From positions 1 through 15,347 of the forward strand of contig URUW01000015.1 of NCBI GenBank assembly GCA_900551205.1: a DNA stretch of 15,347 nucleotides, in the 5' to 3' direction. The notes under the pieces are model-generated. The model did no database searches. It worked only from the letters and a program-made list of their open reading frames with translations, and was not told the DNA's origin. The translations under genes and the position numbers were made by a program. Numbering within the stretch: position 1 is the first letter of the stretch; each line of letters opens with the position of its first letter. Origin of the DNA: an uncultured Collinsella sp. (GTDB taxonomy: Bacteria; Actinomycetota; Coriobacteriia; Coriobacteriales; Coriobacteriaceae). Positions 7,425 to 15,060 of this stretch are shown here, piece by piece.

Positions 7425-7495
7425 GTTCCGTTTGCGGGGGAGGCGTGGGACAATACCGAGCGAATGTGATTGGGCGTCTGGGAAAAGGGGTCGCG

Positions 7496-7921
7496 ATGAA
7501 CAAGTTGAGGACGCTTGCTGACGTGTTGCGCCAGGCTGGCTTTGCGCGCATCACGGGCCTGTTTCTCGTCTTCTATCTGCTGTGCTCGACGGCCGTCTGG
7601 CTGTCCGAGCCCACGACCCTTACGTTTGGCGATGGCCTGTGGTTTAGCTTTGAGACGGTCTCGACGATCGGCTTTGGTGATATCCCGGCCGAGACGCCGG
7701 TTGCCCGCGCTATCACCGTCGTCCTGAGCGTCATCAGCATCTTCTACATCGCCATGCTCACGGGCGTGGCGGTGAACTACTGCAATACGCTCATCAAGAT
7801 GCGCCAAAAGGACACCATGGCGCGCTTTATGGACGATCTTGAGCATTTGGAAGAGCTCGATCGTGACGAGCTTGCCGACCTATCGCGCCGTGTGCGCGAA
7901 TATCGCCGACGCCAACGCTAG
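7496..7921 (+). CDS. Two-TM potassium channel family protein
   Basis: 141 residues: a membrane helix at about 18-38, a pore loop with the selectivity-filter motif TVSTIGFGD (54-62), a second membrane helix at about 71-95, then a short charged cytoplasmic tail (about 105-140) that looks helical or coiled. This is the minimal KcsA-like layout (Ion_trans_2), likely a tetrameric K+ channel in the cytoplasmic membrane. There is no RCK/TrkA-N gating domain. Start ATG 7496 has AAGGGG 6 nt upstream; the frame is open back to 7418, but that part overlaps the repeat edge and is not membrane-protein-like. A GACAAT box at 7449-7454 with a weak -35 (TTCCGT) 17 bp upstream may be the promoter. The LOG-family gene follows after 36 bp in the same direction. 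Confidence 0.87.
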   Translation: MNKLRTLADVLRQAGFARITGLFLVFYLLCSTAVWLSEPTTLTFGDGLWFSFETVSTIGFGDIPAETPVARAITVVLSVISIFYIAMLTGVAVNYCNTLIKMRQKDTMARFMDDLEHLEELDRDELADLSRRVREYRRRQR

Positions 7922-7957
7922 AACGGGCGCCGCGCGTCATGACGAGGGGGACTGAAT

Positions 7958-8491
7958 ATGGATATCACGGTATATCTGGGCGCCAGCGTCGGTAACGACC
8001 CAGCGTTTCTGCCTGCAGTGCAGCAGCTCGGCGCATGGATTGGCTCCAACGGCCACGCGCTGGTATACGGCGGGTCCAAGTCGGGGCTGATGGGCGCGCT
8101 CGCCGATAGCGTGCTCGATGCCGGCGGACACGTGACCGGCGTGGAGCCAAGCTTTTTTATCGAGGCCGAGTTTCAACATGACGGTATCGACGACCTCATC
8201 GTGACGAGCGACATGGCCGAGCGCAAGGCCAAGATGATCGAGCTTGGTGATGCCTTCGTTGCCTTTCCCGGCGGGACGGGTACGCTCGAGGAGATTGCCG
8301 AGGTCATGTCGGCCGTGTCGCTGGGGCATCTGAGCGCGCCGTGCATCCTGTATAACCTGGACGGTTACTACAACGATCTCAAGGCGCTGCTCGGACACAT
8401 GATTGATAAAGGACTTTCGAGCCCGCAGCGCCAGCACGGCATCTACTTTGCCGACGATTTGCGCGAGATTGCCTCGATTATTAATGGATAA
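7958..8491 (+). CDS. LOG family (TIGR00730-type) nucleoside 5'-monophosphate phosphoribohydrolase
   Basis: 177 residues, a full-length Rossmann-like LOG protein. The diagnostic active-site motif PGGTGTLEE is at 104-112, preceded by the MAERKAKM segment (86-93) carrying the family Arg and Lys; an N-terminal VYLGASVGND and VYGGSKSGLMG (nucleotide-binding loops) are also present. Family enzymes cleave the N-glycosidic bond of AMP or cytokinin riboside monophosphates; older annotations call them lysine decarboxylases, wrongly. SD GGGGG lies 9 nt upstream of ATG 7958. It follows the K+ channel after 36 bp, so the two probably share a transcript. Substrate in this organism is unknown. Confidence 0.9.
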   Translation: MDITVYLGASVGNDPAFLPAVQQLGAWIGSNGHALVYGGSKSGLMGALADSVLDAGGHVTGVEPSFFIEAEFQHDGIDDLIVTSDMAERKAKMIELGDAFVAFPGGTGTLEEIAEVMSAVSLGHLSAPCILYNLDGYYNDLKALLGHMIDKGLSSPQRQHGIYFADDLREIASIING

Positions 8492-8571
8492 GTCTTGAGC
8501 CTGCCCCACTATGACTCCCAATGGTGCCGTTTGCAGCGCAGACGGTTGGCTCGTTCGGGCAACGCTCGCTC

Positions 8572-8577
8572 TACAAT
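8572..8577 (+). promoter_or_regulatory. -10 box (TACAAT) upstream of the ClC gene
   Basis: TACAAT lies 39 bp before ATG 8617, and a GGGAGG ribosome site lies between. The only TTG-type hexamer upstream (TTGGCT 8546-8551) is 20 bp away, so the -35 is weak. The rest of the 125-bp gap (8492-8616) shows no other clear element. Confidence 0.45.
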
Positions 8578-8616
8578 AAAACGCATCTATGCCGACTTTG
8601 ACCACGGGAGGCCCCG

Positions 8617-9921
8617 ATGGATAACCTTGCAAAACCCAAAAACCGAGCACTGTTTTTAGTGAGCGTGGCTGTGACCGGTGCGTTTGCAGGCGCCGCGGTC
8701 TGGCTGTTCTTCTTTGCGATGGAGCACGGTATCGACTATTTATGGACCGAGATTCCGCATATGCTGGGCGTCGCCTCGCCCGAGCTTGCCAGCGGCCCGT
8801 TTGGCTTTCTGCCGTACCCGTTTTTCGTCTGCCTGCTGGGCGGCCTGTTAATCGGTCTGTACGAAAAGATTACGGGCACCAAGACCGACGACCTCAACCA
8901 GGTGATGGCCAAGGTTAAACAAGACGGGCGCTACCCGTACGACAACCTGGGCAAGCTTTCGCTCGCGGCATTGCTGCCGCTGCTGTTTGGCGGAAGTATT
9001 GGACCGGAGGCCGGCCTGACCGGCGTTATCGCGGGTCTGTGCAGCTGGGTCGGCGACCGCATGCGCCGCTTTGGCGCCGAGTTTAGGGAGCTCACACTGT
9101 TGGGCACCCAGGCCGCGCTGACGGCGCTCTTTACCGCGCCCGTCTTTGGCTTTGTGGCGCCGCTCGCCGGTAGTGCCGACGGCCAGGGCGCCGGCGACGA
9201 TGGGGATTCCGCGTCCGACAAGATCACCATCAAGCTGCCCAAGGCGCAAAAGACCGTGGTCTACGGCATTGCGATTGCCGGCGGTCTGGGTACCTACCTG
9301 CTGCTCGGCCAGCTTATGGGCGGCGGCATGGGCATGCCCAGGTTCGAGTCCGCTCAGGTGGGCAACCTGGAACTTGTCTGGCTCATTCCGCTGGCGTTGG
9401 TCGGCACCGTATGCGGCTGGCTGTACTTTGTCTCTGAGCATGCAAGCGAAGCGTTTGCCCGGGCCATAGGAGAGCGTCCTGTCGTTAAGGCAATGCTGGC
9501 TGGTCTGGCGCTCGCCATCTGCGGCACGGTTTTGCCCTACACCATGTTTGCCGGCGAGACCCAAGCCGACGTGCTCATGGAGACCTATCTGACCATCCCC
9601 GCCGGCGTGCTTATCGCGACCGGTCTTGTCAAGGCCATGCTGACGCCTGCGCTTATCAACATGGGCTGGCGCGGCGGTCACTTCTTCCCCGTCATCTTCT
9701 CGGGCGTGAGCCTGGGCTACGGTCTTGCCATCCTGACGGGCGCCGATCCGGTCTTTTGCGTCGCCGTCTGTACCGCTTCGACGATGGGTGCCGTCATGCG
9801 CCAGCCCGTCATGGTTGTGGGCCTGCTGCTCATGTGCTTCCCGCTCAAGGGTATCGTCTGCATGATCATCGCCGCCGTTATCGCCGCCGGCATTCCGCTG
9901 CCCAAGCCACTGCGCAAGTAG
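8617..9921 (+). CDS. ClC-family chloride channel / H+-Cl- antiporter-like protein
   Basis: 434 residues, a multi-spanning membrane protein of ClC length without C-terminal CBS domains. Two ClC filter regions are visible: GGSIGPEAGLTG around 126-136, where Glu131 takes the place of the gating glutamate of GREGP, and GWRGGHFFP (350-358), equivalent to GGIFAP. The first motif differs from the classic GREGP (here GPEAG), placing the protein in the divergent bacterial branch that includes YfeO-like members. A hydrophilic, Asp/Gly-rich loop (about 188-205) interrupts the middle. Start ATG 8617 has GGGAGG 5 nt upstream. It is convergent with the ABC operon. Ion selectivity and whether it is channel or exchanger cannot be told; fluoride or chloride are both possible. 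Confidence 0.85.
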   Translation: MDNLAKPKNRALFLVSVAVTGAFAGAAVWLFFFAMEHGIDYLWTEIPHMLGVASPELASGPFGFLPYPFFVCLLGGLLIGLYEKITGTKTDDLNQVMAKVKQDGRYPYDNLGKLSLAALLPLLFGGSIGPEAGLTGVIAGLCSWVGDRMRRFGAEFRELTLLGTQAALTALFTAPVFGFVAPLAGSADGQGAGDDGDSASDKITIKLPKAQKTVVYGIAIAGGLGTYLLLGQLMGGGMGMPRFESAQVGNLELVWLIPLALVGTVCGWLYFVSEHASEAFARAIGERPVVKAMLAGLALAICGTVLPYTMFAGETQADVLMETYLTIPAGVLIATGLVKAMLTPALINMGWRGGHFFPVIFSGVSLGYGLAILTGADPVFCVAVCTASTMGAVMRQPVMVVGLLLMCFPLKGIVCMIIAAVIAAGIPLPKPLRK

Positions 9922-9972
9922 TACGGTGGCGCACGCCGGGGACATGCCGTTTGCCATGGATTTACGGGGAGG

Positions 9973-9986
9973 GGGCGATCACGCCC
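9973..9986. terminator. Small GC hairpin between convergent ClC and ABC permease genes
   Basis: GGGCG-ATCA-CGCCC forms a 5-bp stem with a 4-nt loop, about 50 bp after the ClC stop. It is followed only by TTCG. A weak terminator candidate for either strand. Confidence 0.25.
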
Positions 9987-10009
9987 TTCGTGGATTGAGA
10001 CACGCGTGG

Positions 10010-10708
10010 CTACAGGTCGCGTGCCCGGTAGACCTTGGTGCTGACGATGCAGCTAAGTGCACATAGCGCGAGGGCAAGCGCGGCAATTCCTGCGCACAGA
10101 CAGCCAAGAACGGCGGGATCGGGATTCGCCCCGGCAATCGACATGAGCCAGTTGCTGATGGGGTTGGAGGAGCTCAACGTGGCCATGGCAAGGCATCCGA
10201 GCAGGGCAAACAGGCCAACAGATAGGCGTAGCGCCTCCATGTGTCCAAATCGAAAGAACAGCGGCTGTGCCAAAAACACCATCATGAGGGAGATGAGCAT
10301 CGATGCTGCCGAGGCTATTGTGGCCTCAAAGACGATCTGTCCCGTCGGGGGAATGCCCGTGGGATCGAAGAGCGGAAGGGCGACAATGCTCAAAAGCGCG
10401 GCGGCGCACGCCATGACAGCCGAGAAGACAATGATGCTCAGGTAGCGTGCACAGATGATGTCTTTGCGCGAGATGGGCAGCGTTGCCCGATAGCGCTCCC
10501 ATCCGTTTTGATTATCGAAGCCGGCCAGCGAGCTCATGACCATGATGGGCGACATGGCACTGACCGCGCAGGCGCCGGCGCTCATACCGGCATCGCCATC
10601 CGATGCGTTGGCGAGGGTCAGTACGACGAAGATGAACAGGCCGACGCCCGCGATGCTCGGGATGAGCGTGCGAACGATGGCGAGCTCGGACATAAAGGCG
10701 CGTTTCAT
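10010..10708 (-). CDS. ABC-2 type transporter permease
   Basis: 232 residues with about six hydrophobic helices: roughly 15-34, 43-62, 92-114, 128-152, 161-180 and 202-225. The conserved cytoplasmic segment GWERYRATLPISRKDIICAR is typical of the ABC-2 membrane family found next to YtrA-type regulators. It would form the membrane part of an exporter with the ATPase encoded just upstream. Its ATG overlaps the ATPase stop by 4 nt (ATGA), so the two are translationally coupled. No extracellular domain is present, and the substrate cannot be inferred. Related operons in Firmicutes respond to cell-wall antibiotics, but that is family knowledge only. Confidence 0.85.
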   Translation of the reverse strand: MKRAFMSELAIVRTLIPSIAGVGLFIFVVLTLANASDGDAGMSAGACAVSAMSPIMVMSSLAGFDNQNGWERYRATLPISRKDIICARYLSIIVFSAVMACAAALLSIVALPLFDPTGIPPTGQIVFEATIASAASMLISLMMVFLAQPLFFRFGHMEALRLSVGLFALLGCLAMATLSSSNPISNWLMSIAGANPDPAVLGCLCAGIAALALALCALSCIVSTKVYRARDL

Positions 10709-11586
10709 TTCGAAGCCCCTTTCAGCATGAGGCGCAGATAGTCATCAATGGTTGCCCGATCGCAGGGAATCTCGGGAAAGGCCTCGAGCGTATCGCGACG
10801 GTTGGGCACGAGCACGTCCACGCTGTAGGCGTGGTGGGCGGCGCGGGCGCCTTCGACGCAAGCCGTAAGCTCGGCGGCCTGTGCTTGGGTGCAGTGGGCG
10901 ATGCCGGCGCGGTCGGTAATGTCCTCGCGCGGCAGGTCAAACATAATCGAGCCGTTATCGATGCAGATGACGCGGTCGGCGGCGCGATCGAGGTCGGACG
11001 TAATGTGGCTCGAGAGCAGCACGCTGTGTTGGCCGTCGGCGACAAAGGCAAGCAGCTCGTCGAGCAGCTCTTCGCGCGCCATGGGATCGAGGCCCGCGGT
11101 GGCTTCGTCCAAAACGAGCAGCTTGGCATTGTGACTGAGCGCACACGCGAGCTGCAGCTTCATGCCCATGCCGCGGGAGAGGTCCTTGACCTTTGCCTTG
11201 GGATCGAGGCCAAATCGGTCGATGAACCCGGCAAACGTTTCGCAGCTCCACGTGGGGTACGCCGGGCCTACGAGCCTCTCGATCTGGCCCACCTTGAGCG
11301 TGGAGGGGAAGGGGCACGTGTCCAGGACAAGGCCTACGCGGGAGTGCAGGTGGCGCTGCGTCTCGTCGGGCGCGTTGGTGTCGCAGCGCTGTCCAAACAG
11401 ATGCATCTCGCCGGCATCGAGCTTTATAAGCCCGAGCGCGGCACGAATGGTCGTTGTCTTGCCGGCGCCGTTTGCGCCCACAAAGCCGACAATCTGGCCG
11501 GGCTCCACGGTGAGTGTGACATCGCGTAGCGAAAAGCGGTCGCTTACGCGGCGTGAAGCGCCTTTGATTTCTAGCAAGTTTTGCAT
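10705..11586 (-). CDS. ABC transporter ATP-binding protein
   Basis: 293 residues. Walker A GANGAGKTT at 37-45, a signature region reading LSRGMGMKLQLA (136-147) in place of LSGGQ, Walker B LLVLDEATAGLDP (156-168) and the switch His in SSHIT (His194). The LSxGM-type signature is usual in the drug/lantibiotic-type ATPases paired with ABC-2 permeases. The C-terminal 80 residues are the variable regulatory tail. Start: ATG 11586 with AAGG 8 nt upstream; the frame is open back to 12051, but that stretch overlaps the GntR gene and has no similarity. Middle gene of the GntR-ATPase-permease operon, 23 bp after the regulator. Confidence 0.93.
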   Translation of the reverse strand: MQNLLEIKGASRRVSDRFSLRDVTLTVEPGQIVGFVGANGAGKTTTIRAALGLIKLDAGEMHLFGQRCDTNAPDETQRHLHSRVGLVLDTCPFPSTLKVGQIERLVGPAYPTWSCETFAGFIDRFGLDPKAKVKDLSRGMGMKLQLACALSHNAKLLVLDEATAGLDPMAREELLDELLAFVADGQHSVLLSSHITSDLDRAADRVICIDNGSIMFDLPREDITDRAGIAHCTQAQAAELTACVEGARAAHHAYSVDVLVPNRRDTLEAFPEIPCDRATIDDYLRLMLKGASK

Positions 11587-11609
11587 GGTATAGCCTTTCT
11601 TGCAGATGG

Positions 11610-11990
11610 CTACTGCATGGTTTCGGGGGCTACAAGGTCGAGCATCTCGTGCAATTTGTCGCGCGTGACGCCCAAGGTTTCGGCCTGCGTAGCGGCCTGC
11701 GCAAGCAACTCTTCGATACGGCAGAGCTGGTTTTCGCGCAAGAGTTCCTGGTTTCCCTCGGCGACAAAGCAGCCCTTGCCCTGCACGGTGCAGATAAAGC
11801 CGAGCTGTTCCAAGTCGGCATAGGCGCGTTTGGTGGTGATGACGCTCACGCCGAGGTCGCTCGCGAGCGCACGGATGCTGGGGAGTTTGGCTCCCGCAGC
11901 GAGTACGCCCGAAAGGATCTGTGCTTTGACCTGCGAGGAGATTTGCTCGTAGATGGGCTTGTCGCTCGAATTGGATAGGATGATGTCCAC
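11610..11990 (-). CDS. GntR-family regulator, YtrA subfamily
   Basis: 126 residues. Residues 10-75 form the GntR winged helix (PIYEQISSQVKAQILSG, LPSIRALASDLGVSVIT, GFICTVQGKGCFV), followed by a short helical tail of about 50 residues, which is diagnostic of the YtrA group that lacks a large effector domain. Such regulators usually repress their own ABC transporter operon. The start is GTG 11990 (codon for residue 1), supported by AGGAG 6 nt upstream. First gene of the operon with the ATPase and permease; an AT-rich inverted repeat in its promoter is the likely operator. Confidence 0.92.
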   Translation of the reverse strand: MDIILSNSSDKPIYEQISSQVKAQILSGVLAAGAKLPSIRALASDLGVSVITTKRAYADLEQLGFICTVQGKGCFVAEGNQELLRENQLCRIEELLAQAATQAETLGVTRDKLHEMLDLVAPETMQ

Positions 11991-12017
11991 AGCGGCTCCT
12001 TAGCTGTTGGGCTACAC

Positions 12018-12051
12018 GTGTATATAACCGGTAAACACAGTATATATACAC
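12018..12051. promoter_or_regulatory. Candidate YtrA-type operator (inverted repeat GTGTATATA)
   Basis: GTGTATATA (12018-12026) and TATATACAC (12043-12051) are perfect inverted 9-mers separated by 16 bp. They flank and overlap the predicted -10 box and start site of the GntR operon. The site ends resemble the AGTGTA/TACACT half-sites I recall for Bacillus YtrA, with a different spacing. Binding by the neighbouring regulator would block transcription. Confidence 0.5.
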
Positions 12052-12068
12052 TATGCACAGTTGTGCAA
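12039..12068 (-). promoter_or_regulatory. Promoter of the GntR-ABC operon
   Basis: On the minus strand, -35 TTGCAC (12063-12068) and -10 TATACT (12039-12044) are 18 bp apart. The -35 box overlaps a perfect small palindrome GCACA-GT-TGTGC (12055-12066). The leader to GTG 11990 would be about 42 nt. Confidence 0.55.
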
Positions 12069-12115
12069 GAGGAAATGTGGAATAGCCTACCGGCGCCGCG
12101 CTTGCTCCAAAACAA

Positions 12116-12424
12116 TCTCAATCTGTAACACCTGGGTCCGTTTTGGGTCGCCTTCTGTTACAGATTGAGATGTTATTTGCCCGCCTGCCTATTTGTCTCA
12201 ATCTGTAACAGTAAGAGTCGATTTGCACGGCTAGATGTTACAGATTGAGACATTGGTTGTCCGCCTGCTTGTTTATCTCGATCTGTAACAGGTGGAGGCT
12301 CAAAACCCGTCTTCCTGTTACAGATTGAGAAAGAGATTGAGACGGCGTCGATCTTCCCAGCCGTTTGTCTCGATCTGTAACACCAGGAACGGTAAAACCC
12401 GTCTTACTGTTACAGATCGAGACA
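12116..12424. repeat. Array of eight alternating 15-bp motifs (four hairpins) at a 40-bp pitch
   Basis: The motif TCTCAATCTGTAACA and its reverse complement alternate, beginning at 12116, 12156, 12196, 12236, 12276, 12316, 12368 and 12408. The first six are exactly 40 bp apart with 25-nt spacers; the last pair is shifted by 12 bp, after a 37-nt spacer that contains a partial motif copy (12334-12343). Each forward/reverse pair makes a hairpin of 15-17 bp around a 25-nt loop: 12116-12170, 12194-12252, 12276-12330, 12366-12424. In unit 4 an A:T pair of units 1-2 is replaced by G:C on both arms; unit 3 has G in the left arm opposite T. Loops differ, though units 3 and 4 share AAAACCCGTCTT; the spacers after units 1 and 2 share CCGCCTGC. 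The array lies between the predicted promoters of the GntR operon and prfC. Most like a BIME/REP-type mosaic; function unknown. Confidence 0.9.
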
Positions 12425-12505
12425 ATCCTTGAGGCGGCTGCCCGGCGCAGCGAGCTCAGCTGATGAATTTGTCCTGATAGGTGCCCTATGGCGGGATTTC
12501 GCGGC

Positions 12506-12511
12506 TACAAT
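12506..12511 (+). promoter_or_regulatory. -10 box (TACAAT) of prfC
   Basis: TACAAT in the context CGGCTACAATA gives a leader of about 40 nt to ATG 12559. No convincing -35 box is seen 16-18 bp upstream. Nothing else recognisable was found in 12425-12505. Confidence 0.5.
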
Positions 12512-12558
12512 AGTGCGGTTACATCGACGTAATGCACTCAATGCAAGAAAGGATCCGC

Positions 12559-14172
<1,614 letters not shown>

Positions 14173-14177
14173 TGCGC

Positions 14178-14209
14178 CGGCGCGGTGGTCCTGCGGGGCT
14201 GCCGCGCCG
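14178..14209 (+). terminator. Probable terminator after prfC
   Basis: A perfect 8-bp GC stem (14178-14185 with 14202-14209) with a 16-nt loop starts 6 bp after the prfC stop and is followed by a short T-rich stretch (TTTGCTT). The T run is imperfect, and it touches the -35 box of the next promoter. Confidence 0.45.
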
Positions 14210-14214
14210 TTTGC

Positions 14215-14243
14215 TTGCCTGCCGCCGCGTGAGCGGCTATCAT
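14215..14243 (+). promoter_or_regulatory. Promoter of the VUT transporter-SDR operon
   Basis: -35 TTGCCT (14215-14220) and -10 TATCAT (14238-14243) are exactly 17 bp apart. The transcript would start near 14250 with a leader of about 80 nt. Confidence 0.6.
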
Positions 14244-14272
14244 ACCCACCGTCGCCTCAAGACCGTGGCGGC

Positions 14273-14301
14273 CGAGCAGTTCGGGTCCGATATCCTGCTC
14301 G
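14273..14301 (+). promoter_or_regulatory. Leader hairpin upstream of the VUT transporter
   Basis: CGAGCAG (14273-14279) pairs with CTGCTCG (14295-14301), and an inner TCGG/CCGA (14281-14284 with 14287-14290) can extend the stem. It ends 16 nt before the AAAGGAG ribosome site. Within a leader of about 80 nt it could modulate translation; I do not recognise a known riboswitch in it. Confidence 0.3.
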
Positions 14302-14328
14302 TTAAACCTAAAACCAAAGGAGTACATA

Positions 14329-15051
14329 ATGATCAAGAAGGTCATGGAGGACTACAAGGTCCTGTTGCGGAGCATTCCCGCGGCAACGGTTTCGCTGTTT
14401 TTCGTGAGCGTCATCATGATGAACCTGCTGGCCAACAAAGAGCTTATCAGCCTACCGTATCTGGCACTCGATTGCGGCTTTGTGGTGAGCTGGGTTTCGT
14501 TTTTGTGCCAGGACATGATCTGCAAGCGCTTTGGCGCCAAGGCATCCATCAAAATCTCTATCCTCGCGCTGCTGGTCAACCTGGCTGTGAGCCTGTGCTT
14601 TTGGGCATGCTCGCTCACGCCCGGCATGTGGGGCGCCTACTATGACACGGGCATGATCGAGGTCAACACCGCCCTTAACGCCACCATCGGCGGCACCTGG
14701 TACGTGGTGTTTGGATCTTCGCTCGCCATGCTCGTTTCTGCCGTGGTGAACTCCACGCTCAACCAGTCGCTCGGCCGTATGCTCAAAAAGAATAACTTTG
14801 CGAGCTTTGCCTTCCGTTCCTATGTGTCCACGGGTGTTGGCCAGTTTATCGACAACCTGGTCTTTGCCATTGTGGTGAGCCACACGTTCTTTGGCTGGAC
14901 CTGGGTGCAGGTCCTTATGTGCTCGCTGACCGGCGCTGTTGCCGAGCTGCTGTGTGAGGTCTTCCTGAGCCCCGTGGGCTACAAGGTCGTGCGTGGCTGG
15001 GAGCGCGAGAATGTGGGCGCCGAGTACCTCGAGCGCCACGCAGCTGCCTAA
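14329..15051 (+). CDS. VUT family (YhhQ-like) queuosine precursor transporter
   Basis: 240 residues, six or so membrane helices. The N-terminal half shows the family pattern: LFFVSVIMMNLLANKE, then LALDCGFVVSWVSFLCQDM and a cytoplasmic CKRFGAKASIK; helices near 85-105, 125-145, 165-190 and 195-220 follow, with STGVGQFIDNLVFAIV being the well-conserved late helix. Family members (YhhQ/QueT-like, formerly DUF165) import preQ0/preQ1 or related queuosine precursors, needed for the tRNA wobble modification. SD AAAGGAG lies 7 nt before ATG 14329. The SDR gene starts 9 bp after its stop, its ribosome site overlapping the stop codon, so the two form an operon. Transport role is family-level inference. 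Confidence 0.88.
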   Translation: MIKKVMEDYKVLLRSIPAATVSLFFVSVIMMNLLANKELISLPYLALDCGFVVSWVSFLCQDMICKRFGAKASIKISILALLVNLAVSLCFWACSLTPGMWGAYYDTGMIEVNTALNATIGGTWYVVFGSSLAMLVSAVVNSTLNQSLGRMLKKNNFASFAFRSYVSTGVGQFIDNLVFAIVVSHTFFGWTWVQVLMCSLTGAVAELLCEVFLSPVGYKVVRGWERENVGAEYLERHAAA

Positions 15052-15060
15052 GGAGCACCT

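Noticed and set aside
7418..7495. N-terminal extension of the K+ channel
   Set aside because: It begins inside the palindromic repeat, lacks membrane or family features, and ATG 7496 has its own ribosome site.
9993..10002. Degenerate copy of the array motif (GATTGAGACA)
   Set aside because: Only a 10-bp match with no partner arm nearby, so chance is not excluded.
12116..12424. CRISPR array
   Set aside because: Repeats alternate in orientation, are only 15 bp, and the spacers inside and between hairpins share blocks (AAAACCCGTCTT, CCGCCTGC). No cas genes are present in the window.
14250..14328. preQ1-type riboswitch
   Set aside because: Neither the preQ1-I hairpin loop with its A-rich tail nor the preQ1-II pattern could be matched by eye; only a plain hairpin is evident.
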